This document shows, in pieces, positions 33,583-43,351 of a DNA stretch of 64,000 nucleotides. A program made the translations under genes and the position numbers. Source of the DNA: a bacterium (GTDB lineage Bacteria; Patescibacteria; Microgenomatia; Levybacterales; UBA12049); the NCBI GenBank assembly GCA_021777565.1, contig JAJYDJ010000002.1, positions 62,001 through 126,000 on the forward strand. Direction: 5' to 3'. The notes under the pieces were generated by a model that saw only the letters and a list, made by a program, of their open reading frames with translations, had not been told where the DNA came from and searched no databases. Numbering within the stretch: the stretch's first letter is position 1; every line of letters starts with the position of its first letter.

Positions 33583-34457
33583 TACTTCTCAAAAGCAAAC
33601 ATCATCAACTCAAACCTCACGAACACCAAACTATCACACTTACTGATGGGAGACTTTTGGGATTTGCAGAATATGGTGATCCAAAAGGGAGCCCATTATT
33701 TTATTTCCATGGGTGGCCAGGCTCACGACTTCGTATATCATCCCTTGATGAGGATGCAAAAGCAGCCGGGATTCGCATGATTAGTCTTGATAGACCCGGG
33801 TATGGCCTCTCTACGTATAAAAAGGAGAGACAACTGCTTGATTGGCCAGATGATGTTACTGCCCTCGCCGATCATCTCAAGATAAAAAAATTTGCTATTG
33901 CTGGAATATCGGGAGGAGGGCCATATGCGGCCGTGTGCGCATACAAGATCCCAGAAAGGCTCACGAAAGTAGGTATCGTAGTAGGACTTGCTCCAACATA
34001 TGTGCCAGGTGTTTTGAGTGACATGCCACTTGCTTATAAGGCAGGGTGGGCAAATTACGCAAAGTCACCAGTAATCGCCCATATTGGTTCATCATTTCAT
34101 CATTTAGCTGTCAAATTCCCTTTGGGATTATCTGATCCATTCTCTCCAAAAGTAGATAGAAATGTTATTGGTCCACAGCGCAAAGAGTCTTTAGTCAGTC
34201 TTCGCGAGGCATTCCGACAAGGGAGAAAAGGTCCGGCGCGGGATCTTATGATTTATAGCAAAGACTGGGGATTTGATTTGAGGGATATTCATGTACCAGT
34301 GCATCTTTGGTATGCACAAAAAGACAAAAATGTTCCTGTGACGATGGGTGAATATTACCACAAACAAATTAAGGGAAGTACGCTTGTGATATACCCACAA
34401 GAAGGTCACATGGTATCCATAACGCACGCAAAAGAAATATTTGAAGTACTCTCTTAA
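33579..34457 (+). CDS. Alpha/beta hydrolase
   Basis: 292 residues. The fold is shown by LFYFHGWPGSRL (oxyanion region), the nucleophile elbow GISGGGP with the serine in G-x-S-x-G, an acid segment near VPVHLWYAQKDKNVPV, and the histidine in YPQEGHMVSI. The substrate is unknown. The gene overlaps ruvB by four bases and the convergent P-type ATPase gene by four bases. Confidence 0.85.
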   Translation: MILLKSKHHQLKPHEHQTITLTDGRLLGFAEYGDPKGSPLFYFHGWPGSRLRISSLDEDAKAAGIRMISLDRPGYGLSTYKKERQLLDWPDDVTALADHLKIKKFAIAGISGGGPYAAVCAYKIPERLTKVGIVVGLAPTYVPGVLSDMPLAYKAGWANYAKSPVIAHIGSSFHHLAVKFPLGLSDPFSPKVDRNVIGPQRKESLVSLREAFRQGRKGPARDLMIYSKDWGFDLRDIHVPVHLWYAQKDKNVPVTMGEYYHKQIKGSTLVIYPQEGHMVSITHAKEIFEVLS

Positions 34458-36805
34458 AGAGTAAGATGGAATATCTCCTGTAAGAAAGGTGTAAAAGTAA
34501 GTAAACATTGGAGCAAGATAGTAAGAATTGCTGTCCCAATAAGAAACATATTTGAAAATATTTTTTGCTTTCCACGCACAACAAAAACAAGAACAATTTC
34601 CATAACGATTAAAAAGTTAAAGACAACTGTTCGTGCGATAGAGACTCCAAGAACATGATCTAACTGCGAGAAGAGGAAGAAGCAAAGGCTGGCAAGAAAG
34701 GTCCCTGCCGTCAGGACAAATATGAGCCTTTTACTTGTTAAGAAATGATCGCGTATTGCATGGGGATGGCTATTTTTTAGCACACCATCGTGGGGATCAT
34801 TAGCAAGTGCAAGGGCTGGAAGTCCATCAGTAATAAGGTTGATCCAGAGAATTTGTGTGGGCAGAAGTGGCATGTCTGTATTGCCAAAGGTGGCAAACAT
34901 CACGAGTAGGAGTTCTCCTAAATTGCCACTGACAAGATAAGTAATTGCTTTCACGACGTTGGCATATATTCTTCTTCCTTCATGAACCGCAGAAACAATG
35001 GTTGCAAAGTTATCATCCTGAAGGACAATATCACTTGCTTCACGCGCGACATCGGTCCCTTTTTCTCCCATCGCGAGTCCAACATTTGCTTGTTTCAGGG
35101 CGAGGGCATCATTCACTCCATCACCAGTAACCCCAACCAGGTGGCCAGCGCTTTGAAATGCTTTTACTAGGCGAAGTTTATGTTCCGGCGTTGTCCTTGC
35201 AAAGAGATTTGTTGTTTCAATAGTCTGCAAAAGATCGGCATCATTCATCTCATCAATCTCGCTCCCTGTTACAACATGAGAAGATTTTTGTGTGATGCCA
35301 ACATCCTGCGCAATTGACTCAGCCGTGAGGGGATTGTCTCCTGTAACCATAACAACACGAATACCAGAATTGTGCGCATCATCTACCGCCTGTTTTGCCT
35401 CCTTACGAGGAGGATCGTAAAGACAAAGAAATCCTAAGAAGGTTAAGTTCTCCTCAATCTCCGTTCGGGAAAATTTTTTGCCCTTAGTAATTCCTTTTTG
35501 TGCTGCAGCAATAACACGCAGCCCTTTTGCTGCATACGATTGATAGCGCCTTGTTAAAGATTCTTTTTCACTTTCAGAAATACGACACATGTTCAGAATA
35601 CTCTCTGGAGCGCCACGGGAGATGACTAATGTTTTTTTGTGATACGATGCTATCGTTGTAATACTTTTTGTTTTGGGATTAAAAGTGTATTCATCAATAA
35701 TCTCGATTGGTTCATCGATATATTCGTTCCCTTGTTCAGTAGCCCAGAGAAGGAGTGCCCCATCTGTCTTATCTCCAATGATGCGTGGTTGTCCGTGTTG
35801 GTCAGTTATATGGGCAGTGTTACCGATCATACATGCGTGAATTAGCTCATGTAAAAACTTCTTTTGCGGCACCCAAACATCTTTAACTTTCATATCGTTT
35901 TGAGTAATTGTCCCGGTTTTATCTGTCAGGATAACCGTAATTGCGCCAATAGTCTCTATACTGGAAAGTCGCCTCACAATTGCATGCTTTTGTGCCATGC
36001 GGTTGGTCCCCAAAGAGAGTGCAATAGTTATAACAACAGGCAGGCTCTCTGGGATTGCGGCAACGCTGATACTAATAACCAATAAAATAAGGGGATACAA
36101 GTCTTTGCCATAGGCGATGCCTGCAGGAAGGATAAGGAGGGCCATTAAAAGGGCGAATAAAGAAAGGATACGGGTAAGTCCTGAAATCTGGTGCTGGAGT
36201 GGTGTTTCTTCCTCGGTGACGGTGCCAAGCGTGGTAGAGATTTGCCCAAGCTTGGTTGTTTTACCTATTTTGACAACCTCCATCACCCCTTTCCCCTTTG
36301 CAACAAAGGTCCCCATTAATACCTCCTCCTGAATAGACTTTGAGACCGGAAGCGATTCTCCAGTTACCAGTGATTCATCAATTTCAATTTGGGTAGCCCG
36401 TTTTAAAAATCCATCTGCAGGGATGCGGTCTCCCTCGTTAAGTATGACGATGTCCCCTGGAACAAGTTGACTACTTTCTGTCTCAAATGTTTTTCCATTT
36501 CGAATAACAACGCAGCGAGGTTGAGAAAATTGTTTAAGTTTTTCAATTGCTTTTTCTGCTTTAAATTCTTGATAGAAACCTAACGTTGCACTTAGAAGAA
36601 CAATAAAAAGGATGAATATACCATCCAGTGGTTCATGAATGGCAAATGAGAAGAGAGCACCCAGAGCAAGAATGCCATTGATAAGTGTAGGGAACTGTCT
36701 TAAAAAGAGTTTTTGTGTCGTAAATCTTCTCTCAACAGATAATGCATTCTCCCCAAAAGTGTTTCGCAGCTTTAAATAGTCTTCGTTGCTGAGACCTCGT
36801 TCCAT
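34454..36805 (-). CDS. P2-type cation-transporting ATPase (Ca2+-type)
   Basis: 783 residues. An N-terminal cation-ATPase domain comes first, then the actuator loop VTGES (148-151) and the TM4 motif IPESLP (251-256), close to the PEGLP of calcium pumps. Phosphorylated D295 sits in DKTGTIT; GDGVNDALALK forms the hinge, and NLITDGLPALAL in TM6 is the pattern of Ca2+/PMCA-type pumps. It exports cations, most likely Ca2+. The start is supported by TACGAT six bases upstream. Confidence 0.92.
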   Translation of the reverse strand: MERGLSNEDYLKLRNTFGENALSVERRFTTQKLFLRQFPTLINGILALGALFSFAIHEPLDGIFILFIVLLSATLGFYQEFKAEKAIEKLKQFSQPRCVVIRNGKTFETESSQLVPGDIVILNEGDRIPADGFLKRATQIEIDESLVTGESLPVSKSIQEEVLMGTFVAKGKGVMEVVKIGKTTKLGQISTTLGTVTEEETPLQHQISGLTRILSLFALLMALLILPAGIAYGKDLYPLILLVISISVAAIPESLPVVITIALSLGTNRMAQKHAIVRRLSSIETIGAITVILTDKTGTITQNDMKVKDVWVPQKKFLHELIHACMIGNTAHITDQHGQPRIIGDKTDGALLLWATEQGNEYIDEPIEIIDEYTFNPKTKSITTIASYHKKTLVISRGAPESILNMCRISESEKESLTRRYQSYAAKGLRVIAAAQKGITKGKKFSRTEIEENLTFLGFLCLYDPPRKEAKQAVDDAHNSGIRVVMVTGDNPLTAESIAQDVGITQKSSHVVTGSEIDEMNDADLLQTIETTNLFARTTPEHKLRLVKAFQSAGHLVGVTGDGVNDALALKQANVGLAMGEKGTDVAREASDIVLQDDNFATIVSAVHEGRRIYANVVKAITYLVSGNLGELLLVMFATFGNTDMPLLPTQILWINLITDGLPALALANDPHDGVLKNSHPHAIRDHFLTSKRLIFVLTAGTFLASLCFFLFSQLDHVLGVSIARTVVFNFLIVMEIVLVFVVRGKQKIFSNMFLIGTAILTILLQCLLTFTPFLQEIFHLTL

Positions 36806-36811
36806 ATATCT

Positions 36812-36817
36812 ATCGTA
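36812..36817 (-). promoter_or_regulatory. -10 box of P-type ATPase, leaderless type
   Basis: TACGAT on the minus strand with upstream TGG (extended -10), six bases, ATG 36805. Confidence 0.55.
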
Positions 36818-36869
36818 CCAAAACTACACCTCTATGGAAAAAGGTATAGTTTTTGGTAAAAAAAGACTT

Positions 36870-37133
36870 TTATCTTCGCTTCTTTTGTAGGCTGTTCCAC
36901 AGCATAGCAAAAAGATATCCAGCAAGATATCCGATGCCAAAGGTAACGAGTATAAGAAGTCCTGCTTGAGTTGCATTAAACCCAGTCACATGATACACAG
37001 GTGTGATCATATGGAGCCAGAAAATCCAGTCGATAAGTGGCTGCGCAAGGCCAATAAAAATCAAAAGACTCCAGAACGCATGCCATCCACCAAGGAACAG
37101 ACCGACAATTAGACCAACTTTGTTCTCTTTCAT
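36870..37133 (-). CDS. Small two- to three-TM membrane protein
   Basis: 87 residues, hydrophobic: about 8-28 (LIVGLFLGGWHAFWSLLIFIG), 30-50, and 56-78 (AGLLILVTFGIGYLAGYLFA), with a basic tail (QKKRR). I do not recognise a domain; similar tiny proteins are common in CPR genomes. It has a strong ribosome-binding site (GGGAGGTGAG) a few bases upstream and a TATACT -10 near 37155, so unlike its neighbours this gene seems to use a leader. Confidence 0.7.
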   Translation of the reverse strand: MKENKVGLIVGLFLGGWHAFWSLLIFIGLAQPLIDWIFWLHMITPVYHVTGFNATQAGLLILVTFGIGYLAGYLFAMLWNSLQKKRR

Positions 37134-37174
37134 CTAACTCACCTCCCTTCATATCTAGTATAGATACAAATTTG

Positions 37175-38701
37175 TCACAATGTAAATTCCTGTTTTTGTC
37201 TATATTGAAGGCTTTCTGCTATGTGGTGCTCAAAAATCTCTTCTGATCCTTCAAGATCTGCTATTGTTCTCGCGAGCTTGATAACTCGATTGTAGCTTCT
37301 TGCAGACAGGTGCAAATTCTCAATTGAGAGTTTCAGTAGCTGTATACAAGGATCAGATAATCTGCAGTGCATACCTACTTCTTTTGAACCCATGTCAGCA
37401 TTACACGTGAGTGGCGTCCCTGCAAATCTTTCCAGTTGTCTATCCCGAGCTTTTTGTACACGCGCTCGGATGGTTTCTGAACTTTCTTGCTCTTGTGGAG
37501 AGCTGGTAAGTTTATCAACCGGAACTGCAGGGACATCAATATGAATATCTATGCGGTCCAGAAGTGGCCCAGAAATTCGCTTCTGATAGCGAAGAATATG
37601 AAGCGGTGAGCATGAACAGGTGTGTGTAGTGTCTCCCAGGTATCCACAAGGACAAGGATTGAGTGCGGCAATGAGCATAAACTTACAAGGGAATGTAGTC
37701 CGTCCTTTCGCTCTACTAATAGTAACGAAACCATCCTCCAAGGGTTGTCTGAGCCCTTCCAGCACAGTGCGTGGGAACTCAGGGAGTTCATCCAGGAAGA
37801 GAATACCACGATGTGCAAGGGATATCTCTCCTGGTCTAGGAGAAGTTCCTCCCCCGATAAGACCGATGTGGGAGATCGTATGGTGAGGAGCACGAAACGG
37901 GCGCGTTTGTTTTATCCCATCTTGATCTAAAAGCCCAGCAATACTATAAATTTTAGTGATTTCAATCATTTCAGAGAATGTCATGGTGGGCAGAATTGAG
38001 GGGAAGGTACGTGCTAGAAGGGTTTTCCCAGCACCTGGTGGACCTTTAAATAGTATGTTGTGTCCTCCTGCCGCGGCGATTTCAAGTGCTCTTTTGGCTT
38101 GTTCCTGTCCTTTGATGTCTGCTATGTCATGAGGGTAGGTCTTCACAGGCGTCATTTCTGGTGGTTGTACCTGGGATGGTTCAATACTTTTTTGATTGGT
38201 CAGATGAAAATAAAGTTGGTGTAGAGATGTAATGGGATAGATATTCACACCAGAAATAACAGTAGCCTCGCGCACATTCTCCTCGGGGAGGAAGCATTCT
38301 TTTATATGTCTTTCCCTCGCCATAAGTATTTGTGGGAGGACACCAGTACATCTTCTTAGTTTCCCATCCAAAGACAATTCTCCGATAAAAAGACTGTGTG
38401 TTGTGCTAACTTGGAGCTGCCCTGTGGCGATAAGTATACCAATGGCGATGGGGAGATCATATTGTGGACCTTCTTTTGGAAGGTCTGCGGGAGCGAGATT
38501 AACTGTTATTCGTTTCGCTGGGAAATCTGCTCCAGAATTTTTGAGAGCAGCACGAACTCTTTCTCGCGACTCTTCAATTGCTTTGTCAGGAAGGCCAACA
38601 ATGGTGAAGCCAGGAAGCCCGCTTGAAGCAATATCAACTTCAACCTCAATGGGAATTGCATCAAGTCCAACAATTGCTGCTGACCAAACTTTTGCTAGCA
38701 T
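37175..38701 (-). CDS. YifB/ComM family Mg-chelatase-like ATPase
   Basis: 508 residues. An N-terminal Lon-type S5-like domain (about 1-170, EVDIASSGLPGFTIVGLPDK) is followed by an AAA+ domain with Walker A GPPGAGKT at 220-227 and Walker B GILFLDELPEF. A cysteine cluster CPCGYLGD-x4-CSC comes next, then a C-terminal Mg-chelatase domain. ComM proteins are branch-migration helicases that help integrate incoming single-stranded DNA, which fits ComF and the pilus genes. The start is supported by TAGCAT six bases upstream. Confidence 0.93.
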   Translation of the reverse strand: MLAKVWSAAIVGLDAIPIEVEVDIASSGLPGFTIVGLPDKAIEESRERVRAALKNSGADFPAKRITVNLAPADLPKEGPQYDLPIAIGILIATGQLQVSTTHSLFIGELSLDGKLRRCTGVLPQILMARERHIKECFLPEENVREATVISGVNIYPITSLHQLYFHLTNQKSIEPSQVQPPEMTPVKTYPHDIADIKGQEQAKRALEIAAAGGHNILFKGPPGAGKTLLARTFPSILPTMTFSEMIEITKIYSIAGLLDQDGIKQTRPFRAPHHTISHIGLIGGGTSPRPGEISLAHRGILFLDELPEFPRTVLEGLRQPLEDGFVTISRAKGRTTFPCKFMLIAALNPCPCGYLGDTTHTCSCSPLHILRYQKRISGPLLDRIDIHIDVPAVPVDKLTSSPQEQESSETIRARVQKARDRQLERFAGTPLTCNADMGSKEVGMHCRLSDPCIQLLKLSIENLHLSARSYNRVIKLARTIADLEGSEEIFEHHIAESLQYRQKQEFTL

Positions 38702-38707
38702 TATTTT

Positions 38708-38713
38708 ATGCTA
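38708..38713 (-). promoter_or_regulatory. -10 box of yifB, leaderless type
   Basis: TGT-TAGCAT on the minus strand (extended -10), six bases, ATG 38701. Confidence 0.5.
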
Positions 38714-38730
38714 ACAATCCCGTGAATATA

Positions 38731-39717
38731 TTACTGTGAGAGAAGTCGTAGAATTTGTTTTGCGAGCTTATCTGAATCATGGCGGATGATACTTCTGGTT
38801 AATGTATCAGCTTTATTTTTTTCAATTGTCTTTCTCGTAATGATATTTCCGTGAAGCAGTGTATGTGACTTTTTTGATAAATTGTCTTGCACTGGAACTT
38901 CACCAAATTGTCGATACCACTCTCGTGTTTCTTCCGTTGGCTTGCCTGTGTTGATCAATACATGGGTTATGGTTTTATCGCCAAGATAGAGAGAAAGATC
39001 ATCCAAATGGTCTTGTGCACTGTAGTCAGTTGTTTGACCTTTTTTAGTCATAAGATTCATGACAAAAAGTTTTTTCGCAGGAGATTTTTGTAATGCGTGA
39101 ATAATGCCTTTAACCAAGAGATTGGGGATGATACTGGTATAGAGGTCTCCCGGACCAAGCACTACGAGGTCAGCTGATAGGATTGCTTGAATCGCATCAG
39201 GATTGGCAGTAGCGTGAGGAGTAAGAAATGCCTTTTTGATACGTGGTCTGTTTACTTGTGCTTCAACTTCATCAATGTGTGTCTCACCAGTAATCACTGT
39301 ACCGTCCACAAGTGTAACGCATAGTTGTGCTTGGTCAAACGTAACGGGGATGACATTTCCTTGGATGTGTAAAATGTCTGCCGCTTGCTTAATTGCATCT
39401 TTCATCGTCCCTGTTGTTTTCTCAAGTGCTGATAGAAAGATGTTGCCAAAGGTATGTCCTTTGAGTGAACCCTCAGTGAAACGGTACATAAAAAGCTCTC
39501 GAAGTGTCTGAGATGAGTGGGAAAGTGCAACTAGACACTGTCTGACATCTCCCGGTGGAAGCACCCCGAGTTCGTCACGTAGTTTGCCACTTGATCCACC
39601 ACTGTCCATCATGGTGACGATGGCACTAAGATCAACTGGATATTTTTTTAGACCGGACAGTGTCACAAATGTGCCTGTCCCGCCACCAATGATGACGATG
39701 CGCGGATTTTTTTTCAT
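38731..39717 (-). CDS. yvcK: YvcK/CofD-like gluconeogenesis factor
   Basis: 328 residues from ATG 39717, where the glycine-rich loop IVIIGGGTGTFVTLSGLK begins; longer in-frame starts overlap glmS. Family motifs MMDSGGSSGKLRDELGVLPPGDVRQCL and VVLGPGDLYTSIIPNL are present. In Firmicutes YvcK binds UDP-GlcNAc and tunes carbon flow into wall synthesis by acting on GlmS. Here it is encoded one base behind glmS, a link that supports the same role. Confidence 0.93.
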   Translation of the reverse strand: MKKNPRIVIIGGGTGTFVTLSGLKKYPVDLSAIVTMMDSGGSSGKLRDELGVLPPGDVRQCLVALSHSSQTLRELFMYRFTEGSLKGHTFGNIFLSALEKTTGTMKDAIKQAADILHIQGNVIPVTFDQAQLCVTLVDGTVITGETHIDEVEAQVNRPRIKKAFLTPHATANPDAIQAILSADLVVLGPGDLYTSIIPNLLVKGIIHALQKSPAKKLFVMNLMTKKGQTTDYSAQDHLDDLSLYLGDKTITHVLINTGKPTEETREWYRQFGEVPVQDNLSKKSHTLLHGNIITRKTIEKNKADTLTRSIIRHDSDKLAKQILRLLSQ

Positions 39718-39718
39718 G

Positions 39719-41485
39719 TTATTTGACGGTAACTGATTTTGCGAGATTACGTGGTTTGTCAGGATCGGCAACACCTCTTTGCAGAGAAAGGAAATAGCCA
39801 AGTAGTTGCAGGGGTATGACTTGTGTAATTAAGGGAATGCCGGTATCTTTCACTTGAATCCATTCATCGAAAATTGGTGAGTTTTTGGGAGAAATTCCGA
39901 TGATATATCCACCTCGTGACTTGAGTTCCATAGCATTTGACAAGATAGCCGCATGCGTCTCGTCTTGGGGCGCGATAACGATACACGGGGTCCCTTTGTC
40001 GATAAGAGCGATTGGGCCATGTTTTATTTCTCCTCCTGCAAGCCCTTCTGCATGTATATAGCTTACTTCCTTAATCTTTAGTGCTCCCTCCAGTGCCGTC
40101 GCATAAGACATACCACGACCAATCAAATACACGTGTTCATGCCGTGCGATTTTTTTTGCAATAGAGCGTAATGTTTTTGTTGTGTTTGGTTTCAGTAAAC
40201 GTTGAATTTCTTGGGCACTTTCCAAAAGTTTCTTTTGTCCTGTTTGACTGTCCTTTGCAATGGCATATGCAAGATACGTAAGTACAGCAATTTTTGCTGT
40301 ATAGGCTTTGGTTGATGCGACTGCTTTCTCGGGACCTGCCTGCAAAAGAATTGTCTGATCAGCGAGTCGATAGATGGTGGAGCCAAGCGTGTTAACAATT
40401 GCCAGGATTTTACTTCCCTTCTTTTTGGCACGAGTAAGTGGCTCGACAATATCGATGGTTTCTCCTGATTGTGAGAGAGGAATAATAAGGCTGTCTGGAG
40501 TAAGAAAATCTTCCAGATACATAAATTCTGAGGCAGGGGCCATATTGACATGAATGTGGGCAATTTTTGAAAAAAGATACGTGCCTGCGAGACAGGCGTA
40601 TGATGCAGTGCCACTTCCAATAAAGAAGGTGCCAAATGCATGCTCGATACGAGGAGCTTGTTTCTCAATGAGTTCTTTTTGTGTTTTAGCAATGGTACGA
40701 ATAACTTGTGGCTGTTCGGCAATTTCCTTAAGCATGAAATGCTTATAGTTTCCTTTTGTGACGTGAGATTGTTGCCATGATACAGTCTCGAAATATTCTT
40801 TAATGTGTTTGTCCGTGTCGATATGCTCAAGTACCAACGAGTTCTCTCCCAAGATAGCAAGCTCATGATCGTTGAGAAAAAGAAGGGTATTTGTATAGGG
40901 GAGGATGCCCACTGCATCTGATGCAATAAAGTATTCATCTTGTCCCTTCCCAATGACGATAGGAGAACCATTTTTAACAACGAAAATCTCTTTTGTTCTC
41001 TGGTAGAGAATAACAAGTGCGGAAAGTCCGCGCAATCTCTGGAACGTTTTTTTAACAGCATTTTTGATAGGACTGTGTTTTACATACTCTTCAAGTAAAT
41101 GGGGGACGACTTCGGTGTCAGTGTCAGAGGTGAAATGATGCCCTTTTTTTAGTAACTCTTCTTTTAGCTCTTGATAGTTCTCGATAATGCCATTGTGTAA
41201 GACAGCAATCTCCTCGTTGCAGTCCAGATGTGGGTGGGCATTCTTCTCAAATACGCCTCCATGGGTTGCCCAGCGGGTATGGCCTATCCCAATTGTTCCA
41301 CCAGAGAGTTTGAGTTGTTTCTTATCAATCTTGCCAGTTTGCCTTTGTCTTTGAAGTTTCTGGTTGCTATTTAAAATAGCGATCCCCCATGAGTCATAGC
41401 CGCGATACTCAAGTGTCTGGAGCCCTTTGAAGATCATTTCAGGTGCATTGGTTTTTGTCCCAATGTAGCCAAAAATACCACACAT
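39719..41485 (-). CDS. glmS: Glutamine-fructose-6-phosphate aminotransferase
   Basis: 588 residues from ATG 41485, required to place the catalytic Cys at position 2 (MCGIFGYIG). The glutaminase domain is about 1-220 and contains GIGHTRWATHGGV. Two SIS isomerase domains follow (SQSGETIDIVEPLTRAK and the C-terminal EVSYIHAEGLAGGEIKHGP). It makes glucosamine-6-phosphate, the first step toward UDP-GlcNAc for peptidoglycan. It is divergent from dnaG, with TGT-TATGAT 10 bases before the start. Confidence 0.96.
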   Translation of the reverse strand: MCGIFGYIGTKTNAPEMIFKGLQTLEYRGYDSWGIAILNSNQKLQRQRQTGKIDKKQLKLSGGTIGIGHTRWATHGGVFEKNAHPHLDCNEEIAVLHNGIIENYQELKEELLKKGHHFTSDTDTEVVPHLLEEYVKHSPIKNAVKKTFQRLRGLSALVILYQRTKEIFVVKNGSPIVIGKGQDEYFIASDAVGILPYTNTLLFLNDHELAILGENSLVLEHIDTDKHIKEYFETVSWQQSHVTKGNYKHFMLKEIAEQPQVIRTIAKTQKELIEKQAPRIEHAFGTFFIGSGTASYACLAGTYLFSKIAHIHVNMAPASEFMYLEDFLTPDSLIIPLSQSGETIDIVEPLTRAKKKGSKILAIVNTLGSTIYRLADQTILLQAGPEKAVASTKAYTAKIAVLTYLAYAIAKDSQTGQKKLLESAQEIQRLLKPNTTKTLRSIAKKIARHEHVYLIGRGMSYATALEGALKIKEVSYIHAEGLAGGEIKHGPIALIDKGTPCIVIAPQDETHAAILSNAMELKSRGGYIIGISPKNSPIFDEWIQVKDTGIPLITQVIPLQLLGYFLSLQRGVADPDKPRNLAKSVTVK

Positions 41486-41539
41486 AGGTGTTTGTATCAT
41501 AACACAATTTTCTGTTGCATTTGCAATGCACCAAGCGAA

Positions 41540-41548
41540 TGGTACAAT
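41540..41548 (+). promoter_or_regulatory. Extended -10 of dnaG
   Basis: TGG-TACAAT, 12 bases before ATG 41561, so a leader of about six bases is expected. Confidence 0.55.
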
Positions 41549-41560
41549 GAGCCTAACTTT

Positions 41561-43318
41561 ATGGATAATGTGAGTACGGTACGCGAGAGAACGGATATTG
41601 TTCAATTAATTGGAAGTTTTATTACCTTGAAAAAAATGGGTGGAAATTTTAAAGCACCTTGTCCATTTCATCAGGAAAAAACCCCATCTTTTGTCGTCTC
41701 CCCAGAAAGACAAATCTGGCATTGTTTTGGCTGTCAAAAAGGAGGAGACGTATTTACCTTCATCATGGAATATGAGCATGTGGAATTCCCTGAGGCACTC
41801 AAAATTCTCGCAGACAGAGCGGGGATTACACTACAAAACAACTTTGATAGTAAAAATGCATCCAAGAGAGAACTTTTGCTAGAGATAAATCGATTGGCAG
41901 GAGAATATTATCATTTTCTTTTGACCAAACACGCTGTTGGTGAGAAAGCACGAGAGTATCTCAAAAAACGTGGGATCAATGAAAAACTTTGGGAAACATT
42001 TCAAATAGGTTTTGCTCCCAAAGGAGCAAATTTATATCAGTATCTTACCCAAAAAAAGCACCTTCATCCCCAGGACATTGCTGATGCAGGACTCAGTGCT
42101 GGTATGAGAAAAAATATGGATTTCTTTCAAAACAGGCTAACCTTTGCCCTCTGTGACCATCGTGGTAATATTTTGGGCTTCTCAGGAAGGGCAATTGATA
42201 CAGATTTTTTTGGAGGCAAGTATATTAATACACGTGAGACAGATATCTATCACAAGGGTGAGGCCTGTTTCGGTCTCAATATTACAAAGGATGAAATCAA
42301 AAAGAAAAATCAGGTCATGGTGATGGAAGGAGAATTTGATGTTATGAGTTCTTTCCAGGAGGGAGTAGGGAATGTCATTGCTTTAAAAGGAACCGCATTT
42401 ACCAAAATGCAGGCGAAGCTTTTGAAGCGCTTTTGTAATAAAGTTACCCTGTGTCTGGACATGGATAGTGCGGGACAGGATGCTCTGCGTAGAAGTGTCC
42501 CTGTGCTTGAAGAGGAAGATATGACGATTACAGCTGTGGTACTCCCTAGCGGGAAAGACCCTGATGAGCTTGCTCGTGAAGATCCGATTGCCTTAAGAAA
42601 GGCACTAGAGGATGATTCGCCAATTTATGATGTCCTCTTGCAGCAATTTATGCATCTTTTTGATGGGAAGACGATCGAAGGGAAAAAACAGATTTCATCA
42701 CAGTTCCTCTCTTATCTTACGACAGTGCAAAATGAAGTGGTGAAGGATCACTATCTCAAGCTTTTAGGAAAATCACTTGATGTCTCAGTGGAGGTACTGA
42801 TGCGGGAGTTTGAGAAAGCTCAAAGGGTACAGTCTCTTGGGAAGGATACTCCTATGGTGGTCAGTGAAGAGAAAAAATCTCGTCAGGACATGCTGGAGGA
42901 ATACACGCTTGCGATACTTGTGCAACAATCCCAGCCTCAAATGATTATTCGAGCCCAGCAAGAGCTGTTTTCACGACTTTCTTGGCATATCCCTTCCCGA
43001 GGCAAGCTTATACAGTCATTACTGAGTTTGACTGACTATCAGCCAGCTCAGTTTGCATCTACTCTGGCCTCAGAGTTGGTCCCTGTCTTTGATATGGCTT
43101 TTTTGCAGCCGATAGCTTCATTTACTCAGGATGAAGCTGAGAAAGAGTGTGTAAAAAGTGTAAAGGAGCTCATCTCATTATCTCTCAGACAGCAGATGAA
43201 AGAGGTCTCTGAGGAGATACAGGTTCAAGAAAAGGCGAATAATGAAGAAAAAATCGCTCAACTGGAGGAACAACTATCGAAAATTATGCAAGAAATTGCC
43301 CATATTGAAAAGCCGTAG
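41561..43318 (+). CDS. dnaG: DNA primase
   Basis: 585 residues from ATG 41561; an upstream ATG at 41492 lies before the promoter. The CHC2 zinc finger is C34, H37, C55, C58 (CPFHQEKTPSF and HCFGC). The catalytic core is FAPKG-x-NLYQYL followed by the TOPRIM motifs VMVMEGEFDVMS and LCLDMDSAGQDA. The C-terminal part (about 420-585) is helical and should bind the replicative helicase. It lies before rpoD, as in the old macromolecular-synthesis operon, but without rpsU. Confidence 0.96.
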   Translation: MDNVSTVRERTDIVQLIGSFITLKKMGGNFKAPCPFHQEKTPSFVVSPERQIWHCFGCQKGGDVFTFIMEYEHVEFPEALKILADRAGITLQNNFDSKNASKRELLLEINRLAGEYYHFLLTKHAVGEKAREYLKKRGINEKLWETFQIGFAPKGANLYQYLTQKKHLHPQDIADAGLSAGMRKNMDFFQNRLTFALCDHRGNILGFSGRAIDTDFFGGKYINTRETDIYHKGEACFGLNITKDEIKKKNQVMVMEGEFDVMSSFQEGVGNVIALKGTAFTKMQAKLLKRFCNKVTLCLDMDSAGQDALRRSVPVLEEEDMTITAVVLPSGKDPDELAREDPIALRKALEDDSPIYDVLLQQFMHLFDGKTIEGKKQISSQFLSYLTTVQNEVVKDHYLKLLGKSLDVSVEVLMREFEKAQRVQSLGKDTPMVVSEEKKSRQDMLEEYTLAILVQQSQPQMIIRAQQELFSRLSWHIPSRGKLIQSLLSLTDYQPAQFASTLASELVPVFDMAFLQPIASFTQDEAEKECVKSVKELISLSLRQQMKEVSEEIQVQEKANNEEKIAQLEEQLSKIMQEIAHIEKP

Positions 43319-43336
43319 GAATATTCTTGCAATATT

Positions 43337-43345
43337 TGCTATAAT
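43337..43345 (+). promoter_or_regulatory. Extended -10 of rpoD, leaderless type
   Basis: TGC-TATAAT (43337-43345), six bases, ATG 43352. This is one of the best examples of the recurring spacing. Confidence 0.7.
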
Positions 43346-43351
43346 AGGCAC

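Noticed and set aside
40192..41061. 289-residue frame antisense-phase within glmS
   Set aside because: Alternative frame of glmS with biased composition only.
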